Positions 8,308 to 18,085 are shown, numbered from the stretch's first letter. The stretch: 33,627 bases of DNA from Akkermansia muciniphila (GCA_945865375.1 CAMBEJ010000050.1:1-33627), one strand, 5' to 3'. Made by a program: numbers and translations. Notes: generated by a model not told the origin, from the letters alone.

Positions 8308-9345
8308 ATGACACGCTTCAAGCGTTTCGGGGTTAAGCACAGCGACTCCGAAGGCAATCATTCCCGCCCGCCACTGGAGCGCATGCTCCAGATCCACAAA
8401 GCCATCCAGAGCGGCAGCTATCCCAATTCTTCGCAGTTGGCCGCGCGGTTGGAGGTGTCGCGCAAATCCATTCATAGAGATTTGACATTCATGCGCGATC
8501 GGCTCGGATTGCCGATTTCCTATCAGGGCTCGCGGTTCGGTTATACTTATACTGAATCTGTGAGTTCGTTCCCAACTCTTCAAGTTACCGAAGGCGAACT
8601 ATTTGCGCTGCTCGCCGCTGAGAAAGCACTGCAACAGTATCGAGGTACTCCTTTCGAAAAAGCGTTGGTAAGCGCGTTCAAAAAGATCTCGAATTCCCTG
8701 CCGGACACGGTGTCCTTTAGTTGGGCCGACTGGGATGCGACGCTCTCATTCCGCACGACAGCGGAGCCGATTCTGGACCTGGAAGTGATCGACCTGCTCG
8801 CGCGGGCCGCCGCCCAACAGCAGCAGTTGTTCTTGATTTATCGCAAGCCTGGCAGGAAGAACGCCGAGGATCGAGTCGTCGATCCTTACCATCTCGCAAA
8901 TGTGAACGGAGAATGGTTTTTATTCGCCTACTGCCATCTTCGCAAAAGCATTCGCACATTCGTTCCAACCCGCATGCGGTCGGTTTCATTGACGGGGAAT
9001 CGTTTTCAGCGTCCGCAAGGGTTCTCGCTTGAAAATGAGCTGAAAAACAGCTTTGGAATACTCAGCGGTGACAAGGAGTTTGTAGTGCGCATCCGTTTTT
9101 CCGAAGCGATATCGGATTATATTCGGGAGAAACGCTGGCACCCCTCTCAAAAGTTGACGGAGTTAAAAGCCGGCGGCGTTGAGATCAGCTTGAAGCTATC
9201 CAGTCTTGTCGAGGTGCAACGCTGGATCTTGGCCTGGGGTGGCAAAGCGGTTCCAGTGTCGCCTCCCGAGCTCGTGGCGGGCGTGCGCGCTGCGGCGCGG
9301 GCGTTGCTGAACCTAACGAAAGTTGCACTCCCGCATGATCATTAA
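8308..9345 (+). CDS. HTH-WYL domain transcriptional regulator
   Basis: A 345-residue protein. Residues ~18-80 form a winged helix-turn-helix of the DeoR/HTH_11 type (SSQLAARLEVSRKSIHRDLTFM, then a beta wing FGYTY). Residues ~150-235 are a WYL ligand-sensing domain (LFLIYRK, VDPYHLANVNGEWFLFAYC, RTFVPTRM), and ~240-330 is the WCX C-terminal extension. WYL regulators bind nucleic acid or nucleotide ligands and often control stress, DNA damage or defence genes; the target here is unknown. ATG 8308 is used; a GTG at 8281, six bases past the rho stop codon with AGGA just before it, is a plausible alternative adding nine residues. It probably forms an operon with rho. Confidence 0.88.
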   Translation: MTRFKRFGVKHSDSEGNHSRPPLERMLQIHKAIQSGSYPNSSQLAARLEVSRKSIHRDLTFMRDRLGLPISYQGSRFGYTYTESVSSFPTLQVTEGELFALLAAEKALQQYRGTPFEKALVSAFKKISNSLPDTVSFSWADWDATLSFRTTAEPILDLEVIDLLARAAAQQQQLFLIYRKPGRKNAEDRVVDPYHLANVNGEWFLFAYCHLRKSIRTFVPTRMRSVSLTGNRFQRPQGFSLENELKNSFGILSGDKEFVVRIRFSEAISDYIREKRWHPSQKLTELKAGGVEISLKLSSLVEVQRWILAWGGKAVPVSPPELVAGVRAAARALLNLTKVALPHDH

Positions 9346-9460
9346 GATTCGTGCCTCAGATGTGCGTTTAAGCTCAATGATGCAGTACGTCAGAGTTCTT
9401 GCGGGGCGTGAGGATTCCTCCGGAACCGTCGGCGCGTTGCCATCCTGGCCGCAGCACCTT

Positions 9461-9547
9461 CAGAACTCCTGCTGCCATGGGGCCTTGGATTCAGGACCGC
9501 TATGAGTTTGACTGACCCAGCCGGATGGCGTTCACGTCAAGATCGGG
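9461..9547 (+). repeat. Dispersed ~85-bp repeat, copy 1
   Basis: This stretch aligns along its whole length with 19569-19652 in the same orientation. Shared blocks include GAGTTTGA, TGACCCA, GGATGGC and TTCACGTCAAG, with scattered substitutions and a few indels. It lies in the 250-bp gap between the WYL and prepilin genes. No protein or RNA function is evident. Confidence 0.6.
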
Positions 9548-9596
9548 TTCCGCCTCCACCGCGCTGCGTTTATCCGTGGTTCCACAGCCGGTTAAG

Positions 9597-10472
9597 CTAC
9601 TGGCCATCGTTTCTCACCGTCGTTCGGTCTGACAGCCAGATCATGTCCTGATTGTTCGGGGATGCGACATTCAGGGCCATCGAGCCCGTGTTGGTCACTT
9701 TCGCCTTCGTTCGTGCATCCATCCACTTTCGGATTTCCGCGTGGCCGTCAGCAAAGGAAATGCCTGCCGCTCCATTATGGTAGCTCGCTGGGAAATCGAT
9801 GATCCGTGCGGTGGCGGGGGATTCGACCATCATGTTGGCGAACCCACCAGCGTTGATGCTGTCCGGGTGTTCGTCAAGCAACACGTAGACTTTTGTGGCA
9901 CCCGCAGCTTGAAGATCACCTTCCTTGATGAACGCTTTGTAGCGTTTTTGACCTTCGTTGTAGCTGGAAGGCTGAAGCCACCCCCCGGGTCCTCCAATCG
10001 CTTGGCTCATCCCCATGCTCCGCACGCGCGGGTATACTTTTCCGGCAATTTTCACGGTGCTACGGTCCGCGGGACATTTGTAGACCGCCGCCGAAGGCAC
10101 GTAGGGGGCCAGAGCTGCTTTTTTAGGATCAATAAGTTGGGACGTGTTGGTATTGTCGGTCGTGGCTGGGCTGAAGTCAAGCCACCCTTGTACCCAGGAG
10201 TAGAGCTCTGTTCCACTGTTTCCAGGCTTCACCATGAAATCCCTGTTATCGTCAGGATACATGTTCACGCCAAACTGGATTTGCTTGAGGTTGCTCAAAC
10301 AGACGATCCCTTGGCCCTTGGCTTTGGCTTTAGCCAACGAAGGCAGAAGCATGCCTGCAAGGATGGCAATAATGGCTATCACGACGAGCAATTCGATCAG
10401 CGTGAACGCGGCAAAAATTGGCTCGCGGGTGCGAGTCTGGTTGGGTTCGGGTTTCGGGAGTTGTGAGATCAT
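9597..10472 (-). CDS. Prepilin-type N-terminal cleavage/methylation protein (type II pseudopilin-like), paralog B
   Basis: A 291-residue protein. A basic N-terminus is followed by [20 protein letters not shown]: prepilin peptidase would cleave just before the Phe, and Glu at +5 is present. The hydrophobic helix (residues ~23-42) anchors it in the inner membrane and in the pilus. The C-terminal globular part ends with YHNGAAGISFADGHAEIRKW, the His...DGH motif of the planctomycete/verrucomicrobial DUF1559-like family. ATG 10472 is chosen because sequence upstream in this frame overlaps the preceding gene. It starts 34 nt after the stop of paralog A, so they form an operon. Substrate or adhesion role unknown. 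Confidence 0.85.
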   Translation of the reverse strand: MISQLPKPEPNQTRTREPIFAAFTLIELLVVIAIIAILAGMLLPSLAKAKAKGQGIVCLSNLKQIQFGVNMYPDDNRDFMVKPGNSGTELYSWVQGWLDFSPATTDNTNTSQLIDPKKAALAPYVPSAAVYKCPADRSTVKIAGKVYPRVRSMGMSQAIGGPGGWLQPSSYNEGQKRYKAFIKEGDLQAAGATKVYVLLDEHPDSINAGGFANMMVESPATARIIDFPASYHNGAAGISFADGHAEIRKWMDARTKAKVTNTGSMALNVASPNNQDMIWLSDRTTVRNDGQ

Positions 10473-10506
10473 TTTATGAGTGGTTTCGGGGTTGTTGATT
10501 CGCTGC

Positions 10507-11406
10507 TTAATCCCATGGGTCACTACCTTGATCCAGGGTTGATGTGCGTTGTGCCATCCACCAAATATCCCGGTTATTCGCAATCCTGCCGTTATGAATC
10601 TTAGAGAGATCGGTTGATTTGACACCCAGACCAGTGGTGCCCTTCGAGGTGTGTTCGATCCATTTATGCACCTCTGCGTGGCCATCCATGAATGAATAGG
10701 CTCCGGCGTTATTGTGGAACCCCGCCGGATAATCCACCCATCCTTGACTCTTTGTGTCGGCCAAATTGTTCGGCATCCGGACCCCGAAGCCCCCGTCGTT
10801 GATGCTCGCCGGATGTTCATCCGTAAAGACCCATATTTGGGAGGACTTGATGACATCGCTCTCTCGAGCGAACACCTTCCATTTTCCCCCTGGATTTGCG
10901 GCCGATCCTCCCACCATCCCGGAATCCAGCCAGTACCCAAAAGTTGGGGTCTTGCCGTCGGTCCAAGTCCCCACGGCTTGGCTGGCCGACACGCTGCGGA
11001 TCCGGCGCACCTGTCCCACATTGGGGCGCTTCACCGTGGTCCAGTCCCCTGGACATTGATAAATCCCCACGTCTTTTGTGTAGGGACCGAGCACGGCTCT
11101 TTTGGGGTCAAGCAGGGTCTGAGGATCCCAGTTGGCTGGGTTTCCTCCACTGAAATCGACTGAATCTCTGACCCAACCGTCTCCCCCATAAGTGTTGGGA
11201 AAAAACGTTCCCGAATTATCATCGGTGTAAAGTTGAAACGCTAACTGGAGTTGTTTCATGTTGCTGAGGCATTTGATGCCCTGAGCCTTGATCTTGGCCT
11301 TTGCCAGCGCAGGCAGAAGCATCCCCGCAAGGATGGCAATGATGGCGATGACCACAAGCAATTCGATGAGGGTGAATCCTCGCCGGCGGGAATTAGCGAA
11401 TCTCAT
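10507..11406 (-). CDS. Prepilin-type N-terminal cleavage/methylation protein, paralog A
   Basis: A 299-residue protein starting [20 protein letters not shown]: a short basic leader, a Gly/Phe cleavage junction and a 20-residue hydrophobic helix. The globular part shares order and motifs with paralog B ([73 protein letters not shown]), so the pair arose by tandem duplication. Such pseudopilin-like proteins are numerous in Verrucomicrobiota, and their roles are mostly unassigned. ATG 11406 is the first start and fixes the correct leader length; no Shine-Dalgarno is visible. It is divergent from ppdK. Confidence 0.88.
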   Translation of the reverse strand: MRFANSRRRGFTLIELLVVIAIIAILAGMLLPALAKAKIKAQGIKCLSNMKQLQLAFQLYTDDNSGTFFPNTYGGDGWVRDSVDFSGGNPANWDPQTLLDPKRAVLGPYTKDVGIYQCPGDWTTVKRPNVGQVRRIRSVSASQAVGTWTDGKTPTFGYWLDSGMVGGSAANPGGKWKVFARESDVIKSSQIWVFTDEHPASINDGGFGVRMPNNLADTKSQGWVDYPAGFHNNAGAYSFMDGHAEVHKWIEHTSKGTTGLGVKSTDLSKIHNGRIANNRDIWWMAQRTSTLDQGSDPWD

Positions 11407-11531
11407 AAAAGTAATGTGATAATGTCTGAGAGAGTAATTTGGTTAACCCTAGACGCGACCTTTGTGTTTGCCAAGTGCCATCACACCGCACACCTCCAGT
11501 GCGCGGCGTTAGGGCTGGGAAATCTGCGCCG

Positions 11532-11559
11532 TTGACACGCGTGAAGTCTCTGGTAAATT
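11532..11559 (+). promoter_or_regulatory. Predicted sigma70-type promoter of ppdK
   Basis: TTGACA (11532-11537) matches the -35 consensus exactly. After a 16-nt spacer, TAAATT (11554-11559) matches 4 of 6 bases of the -10 consensus. Transcription would start near 11566, leaving a leader of about 68 nt before the ppdK ATG. Confidence 0.5.
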
Positions 11560-11633
11560 CCGCACTCGTTTTTCGCGGAGTTTTCAACCACCCCCGGTAA
11601 CTTGCCGGCATGGTATTTTTGAACTAATCGACT

Positions 11634-14390
11634 ATGGCCAAAGCATTAAAAAAGACACAATACGTCTATCAATTCGGCAATAAAAACGCAGACGGCGACG
11701 GCACCATGAAACCCTTGTTGGGTGGAAAGGGTGCCAACCTTGCTGAAATGACCCGCATCGGGTTACCGGTTCCTCCAGGGTTCACGATCACCACCGAGGT
11801 TTGCACATATTTTTACGCCCACAAGAGGACCTATCCTGTGGAGCTGCAAGCGCAAATGGAGGCAGGCGTGAAGAACATGGAGAAGATCATGGGGTGCAAA
11901 TTTGGCGATGCGCAGGGGATGCCGCTTCTTGTCGCTGTCCGCTCTGGCGCGCGCGATTCCATGCCCGGTATGATGGACACCATTCTGAACCTCGGTTTGA
12001 ACGATCAGACAGTGCTGTCTTTATCTGCGGCGACCCACAACGAGCGGTTCGCTTGGGATTGCTACCGCCGGTTCATTCAGATGTACGGCGACGTTGTTTT
12101 AGGGGTGCAGAAGAAAGAGGGCGAGGACCACGAACCGTTCGAGACGGCCATCCACGCTTTTAAACACGAGACCTATCACAAGGACATAGAGGACTCGAAG
12201 CTCACCGCCGCCGATCAACGGGAGTTGGTGAAGCGTTTCAAAGCGCTCGTGAAAGAGCGTACGGGCAGAGGATTCCCGAACGACCCGTGGGATCAGTTGC
12301 GGGGTGCGGCGGGCGCGGTGTTCGGTTCCTGGATGAACGATCGGGCAAGCGTTTATCGACGCAAATACAATATTCCTACCGAGTGGGGAACCGCCGTCAA
12401 TGTGCAGGCGATGGTGTACGGCAACCTAGGCGAGACCTCCGGTTCAGGGGTCGCTTTTACGCGCAATCCCGCCAACGGGACCAACGAGTTTTACGGTGAG
12501 TTTCTGATCAACGCGCAAGGCGAAGATGTGGTTGCGGGCGTGCGCACGCCGGAGCCTGTCGCTGATTTGAAGAAGGCGATGCCAAAATCCTTCGCCGAGC
12601 TTTTGAAGGTTCGCGCGATCCTCGAGAAACATTTCAAGGACGTTCAAGACGTCGAGTTTACGGTTCAGGAAGGTCAGCTTTTCATGTTGCAGACGCGGAA
12701 CGGCAAACGCACGGCGATGGCGGCCTTGAAGTTCTCCATGGACATGGTGAAGGAGAAGCTCATTGACTGGGAGACTGCGGTCATGCGCAACCCTGCCGAT
12801 CAACTCGACCAATTGCTGGCACCCGTTTTCGACCTTGCCGAAGTCAAAAAGCTCAAGGCAATTGCCACAGGGCTGCCGGCCGGACCGGGTGCGGCGACAG
12901 GGAAGATTTACTTCAACGCGGAGCGGGCAGTGGTGGCTGCGGACAGAGGTGAGAAGGTTCTGTTGGTGCGCATCGAGACATCGCCTGAAGACCTGCGAGG
13001 CATGATCGCGGCGGAGGGCATCTTGACCGCTCGTGGCGGTGTGAGTTCACACGCGGCTCTCGTCGCGAGGCAGATGGGCAAGGTTTGTGTTTGCGGGGCG
13101 GCAGGGTTGCATGTGGATTACGAACAATCGACGCTCACGGTGGGTCAACAAACCTTTGGCGAAGGCGATTTCCTATCGATCGACGGCACCTCGGGTGCGG
13201 TGTACGGCGGCCAGATCAAAACCGCGCCATCCGAGATTATTGCGGGGTTGATCCACGGCAACAAAGCCGCGCAAAAAACCGAAAAATTCAAGCACTACAC
13301 ACAACTCATGGCCTGGTGTTCCAAAGCCGCTCGGCTTCAGGTGCGAACCAACGCCGACAACCCTGAGCAAACAGCGAATGCGCTCGCGTTCGGGGCCACG
13401 GGAATCGGTCTGACTCGAACGGAGCACATGTTCTTCGAGGGAGATCGCATCGATGCGATGCGCGAGATGATTCTCGCTGACAGCCTGTCCGCACGCGAAG
13501 CCGCGCTGGCCAAGCTGCTGCCTTATCAGCGTGAGGATTTCCTTGGAATATTTAAGGTGCTCAAGGGGCTTCCGGCGACGATCCGATTTCTCGACCCTCC
13601 CTTGCACGAGTTCCTCCCGCACACAAAGGAGCAGCAGATGGACCTTGCGCGAAAGCTCCACATCCCGGTTGAGCGGATCATGAGCCGCGTTCATGAATTG
13701 CATGAGTTCAATCCGATGCTTGGGTTCCGTGGATGCCGACTCGGGATCAAGTATCCAGAGATCACGCGCATGCAGGCTCGCGCGGTGTTTGAAGCGGCGG
13801 CGCAAGCGACTAAGAAAGGCGTCAAGTGCAAGCCTGAGATCATGATTCCGCTGGTGGGATTCAAAAAGGAATTCGACCTCCAAGTCGCGATCGTTCATGA
13901 GACGGCAAAGGCTGTTCAAACCGAGAAGAAAGTGAAGTTGACCTACAGCGTGGGGACGATGATCGAGGTTCCCCGTGGCGCCCTCACTGCGGATGAGATC
14001 GCGGAGACTGCGGAGTTCTTCAGTTTTGGCACTAACGATCTCACGCAAACATGCCTGGGGATGTCTCGGGACGACTCCGGGAGTTTCCTGCCTGGGTATG
14101 CCGAGTTGGAGATTGTGAAGAAGAACCCCTTTGCCACAATCGATCAGACCGGGGTTGGTGAGCTCATGCGCATCGCGATTGAAAAGGGAACCAAAACACG
14201 ACCTGGCATGAAGCTTGGTATCTGCGGGGAGCATGGCGGCGAGCCTGATTCCGTTAAGTTTTGTCATAAACTCGGTCTGAGCTATGTGAGCTGCTCCCCG
14301 TTCCGGGTCCCTGTCGCCCGTCTCGCGTCCGCTCAGGCGGCGATTGAAGAAAAACGGCAGACGAAGTTGGGAGCCGGGGGGAAGCAATGA
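11634..14390 (+). CDS. ppdK: Pyruvate, phosphate dikinase
   Basis: Interconverts pyruvate + ATP + Pi with phosphoenolpyruvate + AMP + PPi in the cytoplasm. The 918-residue protein has all three parts: an N-terminal ATP-grasp domain ([10 protein letters not shown] near 30-39, [15 protein letters not shown]), the central swivelling phosphohistidine domain with His473 in [16 protein letters not shown], and the C-terminal TIM barrel with [29 protein letters not shown] and the catalytic Cys864 in CGEHGGEP. It is of ordinary length and has no broken motif. It is monocistronic by context: its own promoter lies upstream and a strong terminator follows 28 nt after the stop. Confidence 0.97.
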   Translation: MAKALKKTQYVYQFGNKNADGDGTMKPLLGGKGANLAEMTRIGLPVPPGFTITTEVCTYFYAHKRTYPVELQAQMEAGVKNMEKIMGCKFGDAQGMPLLVAVRSGARDSMPGMMDTILNLGLNDQTVLSLSAATHNERFAWDCYRRFIQMYGDVVLGVQKKEGEDHEPFETAIHAFKHETYHKDIEDSKLTAADQRELVKRFKALVKERTGRGFPNDPWDQLRGAAGAVFGSWMNDRASVYRRKYNIPTEWGTAVNVQAMVYGNLGETSGSGVAFTRNPANGTNEFYGEFLINAQGEDVVAGVRTPEPVADLKKAMPKSFAELLKVRAILEKHFKDVQDVEFTVQEGQLFMLQTRNGKRTAMAALKFSMDMVKEKLIDWETAVMRNPADQLDQLLAPVFDLAEVKKLKAIATGLPAGPGAATGKIYFNAERAVVAADRGEKVLLVRIETSPEDLRGMIAAEGILTARGGVSSHAALVARQMGKVCVCGAAGLHVDYEQSTLTVGQQTFGEGDFLSIDGTSGAVYGGQIKTAPSEIIAGLIHGNKAAQKTEKFKHYTQLMAWCSKAARLQVRTNADNPEQTANALAFGATGIGLTRTEHMFFEGDRIDAMREMILADSLSAREAALAKLLPYQREDFLGIFKVLKGLPATIRFLDPPLHEFLPHTKEQQMDLARKLHIPVERIMSRVHELHEFNPMLGFRGCRLGIKYPEITRMQARAVFEAAAQATKKGVKCKPEIMIPLVGFKKEFDLQVAIVHETAKAVQTEKKVKLTYSVGTMIEVPRGALTADEIAETAEFFSFGTNDLTQTCLGMSRDDSGSFLPGYAELEIVKKNPFATIDQTGVGELMRIAIEKGTKTRPGMKLGICGEHGGEPDSVKFCHKLGLSYVSCSPFRVPVARLASAQAAIEEKRQTKLGAGGKQ

Positions 14391-14418
14391 TCGCTCACCA
14401 GTGACCACGATTTGACCC

Positions 14419-14450
14419 AGGGCCGCCCTGAGTAGGGCGGCCCTTTTTCT
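14419..14450 (+). terminator. Rho-independent terminator of ppdK
   Basis: AGGGCCGCCCT (14419-14429), a 4-nt loop and AGGGCGGCCCT (14434-14444) form a perfect 11-bp GC-rich stem followed directly by a T run (14444-14448). It lies 28 nt after the ppdK stop. Confidence 0.9.
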
Positions 14451-14598
14451 TAAGAAATGTGCGGTTGCGGGTGGGGACGGCTCCGCAGTCCGGATGAGTA
14501 CGCTGCCTGCTTTCAGGAAGCGGTTTCCAATGCTGTTATACCCTCCTTCCGGGCTGGATGGAGCGGTGTCGGCAATTTTGAAGAGATAAGAATTTAAC

Positions 14599-16380
14599 AT
14601 GAGCAAAGCAGCAAAACACCGCATGTGCCCGGCCACCGGACATGAGATCACTTCCGCGGAGTGCGGTGAACACCGCGGCAGCAAATATGCCTGCCCTCCG
14701 GAATGCGCTTTCAGCCCCATGGCACCAGAAAATTACGCCCAATTGCTCGACTTGGAGACCGCGGTGGACTTAAAGGCATCGGATTGGCTCGTGAAGGCCG
14801 CGTTGGATAAGGCCGCGCTTGAAGCCGAGATCCGTGCGGCGCGCAACAGCAACTCGAAGCACGCGCTGAACGCGGTTTTTTCGCGCGGACTTTTTTTCCG
14901 AAAAACCTCGGACGGGCAGACTATCGCGCAGCGTTGGGAGATGGCGGGGTTCCCGGGACTTAAGAATGATGAGCGGGTTTTGGTTCGTGCCAAGATGCAA
15001 ATGCGGGTGGCCCTGATTGAGGTTCGCTGTGTCCTCGACAATCAACGGATCGAAATGGTGGATCTCATCTCGGAGCAACCCAAGCCATTTATTGTTAGGG
15101 ATCGCTCATTCGCCGCGACGGTGGGACGGTTCGGGACCTTTCTTTGCTGGATCTATCCGCTGCCACATTACTGGCGTATGCATGGCACGGGGATCGGGAT
15201 GCCGGAATTTGAGTCGTTTGATGCCAGGGAGATCCTCCTGGAGATTGTCCGGCATCTCGGCGGTCCTTTGGACGAGCCCGGGATGCGCGCCTGGCTGGCA
15301 GTTAATTTTGTGCGGTTTGATGAGTCCTTGCACGAAGTTGGCCGGGCGCGCCATCGCATGATGCTCGAGGGCTTGGAAGGGAAGTTTGCTGATGTGGGTA
15401 AGGCCAGGGCAGCGGAGTTGGCCAAGCCCGATTTCGCTTTGATTCCGACACGGTTGCTGTCGAATCCGACAAAGCTTATTGTCAGCACTTCCGAGGTGCC
15501 TTTTCCTCTCAATGCCAAAAGCAAAGAGGAAATCGAGGTGGCGACCTGGGCCTACCATGATCGCCGATGGCTGGACGAGTCGCTTGAAGTATTCGCGGGG
15601 AAGACTCCGAAGCAAGCGGCCTTGGATCCAGCACTGAGACCCTTGCTTATTCCGATGATGAAATCCCGTGTGCGCCGGTGTGACGAGCGGAACGTCAGGA
15701 CGGGCTCAAACCACGACGTCAACTGGATGCTTCGGGAGCTTGGCCTTGACGAGTTGAATTTTCCCCCTCCGCCGCGCCGCGCCGTGTCGGTGAAACAGGC
15801 TCGGGCAAATTTGGATGACGAAGAGTTTCCTCAGGAAAAAACTCAGGGTCGCCCCATGCCGCCGCCGCTGCCACAGCGACCGTTCACCAAGGAAGAGGTC
15901 AGAACCATCTTGGCGGGAGCAGCGCGATCGTTCAAGCATCCGCCCGACGCACTCGCTGAAATGCGGGCTGCGGGTTCCACACTCATTGAGGATCTCGGTC
16001 GCATCACGGCCGATTCGATTGACGAGCGCATGTTTCGGATTTTGGTTCCGTCTCTCATTCACATTTGGCTTCTTTTTGTGCCCATCGGCACCCGCGGACC
16101 CGAGTTGAACATTGAGCGATTGACCCATGGGATCAGCAAAGAATCGCAACTTATCAAGGAAGCTATGAACCAGGGTTCGCAGGCCGCGTACAATCTCATC
16201 ATGAGATCCGGACCGCAGCCTGAGGCAGTCGAATTCATGATCGCAATGTTGACGAGCAGTTTGGGCAGTTTGCCGAAAAAAGCCAGCCCGACTCCTCTTG
16301 TGCTTGCCTTCGCGACAGTCCTATTCAAAGCGACCATTGAGGAGATGGATCTGGCGTGCCGGGAACAAGTCGACGATTAA
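14599..16380 (+). CDS. Hypothetical protein with N-terminal Cys-rich (putative zinc) motif
   Basis: A 593-residue protein, not assignable to a named family with confidence. Its N-terminus carries four cysteines in C-x12-C-x9-C-x3-C spacing (Cys9, 22, 32, 36; MCPATGHE, AECGEHRG, ACPPECAF), which looks like a small zinc-binding knuckle. The rest is mixed alpha/beta without a signal peptide. A segment near 350 (AGKTPKQAALDPALRPLL) resembles phrases seen in SEC-C/YecA-type proteins, a weak hint only. Residues ~395-430 are Pro-rich and charged; one hydrophobic stretch (LVPSLIHIWLLFVPIG, ~480-495) could be buried or membrane-associated. ATG 14599 is the first good start. It follows the ppdK terminator, so it should have its own promoter. 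Confidence 0.75.
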   Translation: MSKAAKHRMCPATGHEITSAECGEHRGSKYACPPECAFSPMAPENYAQLLDLETAVDLKASDWLVKAALDKAALEAEIRAARNSNSKHALNAVFSRGLFFRKTSDGQTIAQRWEMAGFPGLKNDERVLVRAKMQMRVALIEVRCVLDNQRIEMVDLISEQPKPFIVRDRSFAATVGRFGTFLCWIYPLPHYWRMHGTGIGMPEFESFDAREILLEIVRHLGGPLDEPGMRAWLAVNFVRFDESLHEVGRARHRMMLEGLEGKFADVGKARAAELAKPDFALIPTRLLSNPTKLIVSTSEVPFPLNAKSKEEIEVATWAYHDRRWLDESLEVFAGKTPKQAALDPALRPLLIPMMKSRVRRCDERNVRTGSNHDVNWMLRELGLDELNFPPPPRRAVSVKQARANLDDEEFPQEKTQGRPMPPPLPQRPFTKEEVRTILAGAARSFKHPPDALAEMRAAGSTLIEDLGRITADSIDERMFRILVPSLIHIWLLFVPIGTRGPELNIERLTHGISKESQLIKEAMNQGSQAAYNLIMRSGPQPEAVEFMIAMLTSSLGSLPKKASPTPLVLAFATVLFKATIEEMDLACREQVDD

Positions 16381-16399
16381 CCTGGAAAAAACAGTTGAA

Positions 16400-16437
16400 C
16401 CACGGAAAAGCGCGGATGAACACGGATGGACACGGAT
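16400..16437. repeat. CACGGAT-type repeat words
   Basis: Four near-tandem units of the CACGGA(T) / GCGGAT type spaced 9-10 bp apart. The same words form the inverted pair at 6653-6680 and 6855-6882 and recur near 9570. It is a low-complexity dispersed repeat downstream of the Cys-rich gene; no function is visible. Confidence 0.45.
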
Positions 16438-16532
16438 TTACAAGGTCTTGCCCACCTGAGCGCTTTCACGCAACAAGCTGAAGTAACCCGGATTTGTTGA
16501 CGTCAATCCGTCGCTGATGTAAAAGAAGCATC

Positions 16533-16784
16533 ATGACGCGCACGCAGATTCAGTTTCCCGACCCGCTTTATCAACGGCTGAAAGGGATCGCCGATCAGTA
16601 GGACGGGTCCCTTGCCGAAGTCGTACGCAAGGCTGCCGAGCACTTTGTCAGCCGTTTCCCCGAGGAACAAAAGCCTCGCGGGGCATGGCGCTTTCCCGCG
16701 CTGGACTGTGGCGGCGATTTCCTCACGGACCCGGCGGCTCTCCGCCCCGAATCCATCGCCATCCTCCAGCGCTCCGGCTCATGA
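16533..16784 (+). pseudogene. vapB-like antitoxin gene interrupted by an in-frame TAG
   Basis: Read through, the frame gives an 83-residue protein beginning MTRTQIQFPDPLYQRLKGIA, a ribbon-helix-helix antitoxin N-terminus, continuing SLAEVVRKAAEHFVSRFPE and ending LQRSGS at the TGA 16782-16784. Codon 23 is TAG (16599-16601), so only 22 residues would be made unless the amber codon is suppressed. Its TCATGA end overlaps the ATG of a vapC-like fragment at 16781, the usual vapBC arrangement. Ribbon-helix-helix antitoxins bind their own operator and neutralise a PIN ribonuclease. The pair appears dead. Confidence 0.72.
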
Positions 16785-16890
16785 TTCTCTCCGCCGACAC
16801 CAACCTGTTCCTCTACGCAGCCAATCTGGAATCCACTCAGTTCCTGACCTCCGACTGGATCTCGTCCGTCCGTTCAGGGAGGCCAACGGT
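16781..16890 (+). pseudogene. vapC-like PIN toxin, N-terminal fragment
   Basis: The ATG overlaps the vapB-like stop. The first ~18 codons read MILSADTNLFLYAANLES, the typical start of a VapC PIN-domain ribonuclease with the first catalytic Asp in DTN. After that the frame loses all similarity and runs open into sequence antisense to the neighbouring esterase, so the toxin body (remaining acidic residues) has been lost. The exact fragment end is uncertain. Confidence 0.6.
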
Positions 16891-16892
16891 GT

Positions 16893-16920
16893 CTGTCCCC
16901 AACCGGCTGTCCCCAACCGG
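16893..16920. repeat. Tandem 14-bp duplication
   Basis: CTGTCCCCAACCGG occurs twice head to tail at 16893-16906 and 16907-16920. It sits at the junction between the broken vapC fragment and the 3' end of the esterase gene, and probably marks the rearrangement that truncated the toxin. Confidence 0.7.
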
Positions 16921-16921
16921 C

Positions 16922-17824
16922 TTACTTCTTCAGCGATTCAGCAACGAACTCAAACAACGCCTTCGTCGCCGGATCGTCGGGCAGGCCGAGGTTGTCGTTG
17001 AGTTTGGTGTGGTTGGTTTCCTTGGCCGCGAAGAGTTTGGTGGGCACATCGGCGTCTTTCAACACCGCACCGAGACGCTGCGCTTGCGCGGTTGTGTCCG
17101 GGTGATCGGCGACGTGCAGAATAAGGAACGGTGGAATGCCCTTGCCTTTGGCCACATGGGTGACCGCGGAGTAGTCGCGGTGCTTGTCCGGATGGTTGCC
17201 GAATTTCAGGCGGTGCCCAAACTTGGGCATTGGCATGCCGTGCACGCGCAACCGCGTCTCGGCTGTCTCAATCATGGCCGGCACGTCGTATGTGTCGCCG
17301 TCCACGGGAACACAGCCCTTGACGAGGGCGAGGGAGAGCCCCTCCGCCTTCAGGTAGCGATCATCGGTGCAGATCAGGGCGGCGAGTTGGGCGCCGGCGG
17401 AATGGCCCATGACGAGAATCCGCTCCGGGTCGCCACCATGCTCAGCGATGTGGTCATGCACCCAGCGGACGGACTTGGCCACGTCTCGAAAAATGGTGCC
17501 CATGTCCACATCGGGGAGGAGGCGGTAGCCTGTCGAGACGAAGACAAAGCCCTTGTCCACGAAGGCCTGCGGTTTAACTTGGATGCTGGTCCTGTCGCCG
17601 ACTTGCCAGCCACCGCCGTGAATCCAGAAGACCACGGGCAGGTTCTTCGCCCCCTCGGGTGCGTAGATATCGACCTTTTGTCGCGGCTCGGCCGGTTCGG
17701 TGTAGGGAAGGTCACGCTTCACGGTGAGTTTGGTTTGTGCGGAGGCGACCGTTTGGGCCTGTGCCTGCGCCAGATTGAGCCATGCAAGGAACAGGGTGGC
17801 GAGGGTGGTGATGGGTTGTTTCAT
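16922..17824 (-). CDS. Secreted alpha/beta hydrolase (esterase, BD-FAE/carboxylesterase type)
   Basis: A 300-residue protein from ATG 17824, which gives a canonical signal peptide ([20 protein letters not shown] then AQA). The hydrolase fold shows the oxyanion motif HGGGW (residues 69-73), the nucleophile elbow GHSAG with Ser142, an Asp in VADHPDT and a His in ETNHTKLN. It hydrolyses an ester of unknown nature, probably in the periplasm. A GTG at 17869 would add 15 residues in front of the signal peptide, so it is rejected. It lies on the same strand as the DUF1080 gene upstream (260 bp gap with a small inverted repeat). Confidence 0.85.
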   Translation of the reverse strand: MKQPITTLATLFLAWLNLAQAQAQTVASAQTKLTVKRDLPYTEPAEPRQKVDIYAPEGAKNLPVVFWIHGGGWQVGDRTSIQVKPQAFVDKGFVFVSTGYRLLPDVDMGTIFRDVAKSVRWVHDHIAEHGGDPERILVMGHSAGAQLAALICTDDRYLKAEGLSLALVKGCVPVDGDTYDVPAMIETAETRLRVHGMPMPKFGHRLKFGNHPDKHRDYSAVTHVAKGKGIPPFLILHVADHPDTTAQAQRLGAVLKDADVPTKLFAAKETNHTKLNDNLGLPDDPATKALFEFVAESLKK

Positions 17825-17884
17825 GGTTTGCAATGGTCTGAAGAGAAGTGCGATCGTTTTATTCGTCACTATTCAGGTGAGTGC

Positions 17885-17969
17885 CCGCGAATCACGCGAA
17901 TGGACGCGAATCTGAATGCGGAACCGGGAAATGTTGTTCTCTTGAAATATCATTCGCGTGCATTCGCGG
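17885..17969. repeat. Small inverted repeat (REP-like)
   Basis: CCGCGAATCACGCGAATG (17885-17902) pairs with CATTCGCGTGCATTCGCGG (17951-17969), differing by one base insertion. It forms an 85-bp hairpin-capable unit in the gap between the esterase and DUF1080 genes. It is of the intergenic palindromic type; function unknown. Confidence 0.55.
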
Positions 17970-18085
17970 CATTCATGGACAGTTCTTTCCTTTGGTCATT
18001 TGCATCTCAAGAGCGTGATCTGAATCGTGGCAACCTTTTGTCGTTTTCCTCCTCGGTCTTCGGTTCTTGGCCGTGTGGGGCATTC

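Noticed and set aside
10473..11021. Upstream extension of the second prepilin-like gene to 474 residues
   Set aside because: The extension overlaps the first prepilin-like gene in another frame and lacks a leader; the prepilin leader must be N-terminal, so the start is 10472.
13173..14720. Minus-strand open frame of 515 codons opposite ppdK
   Set aside because: It is entirely antisense to a textbook ppdK with intact motifs; composition is Arg/Leu/His-rich as expected of a shadow frame.
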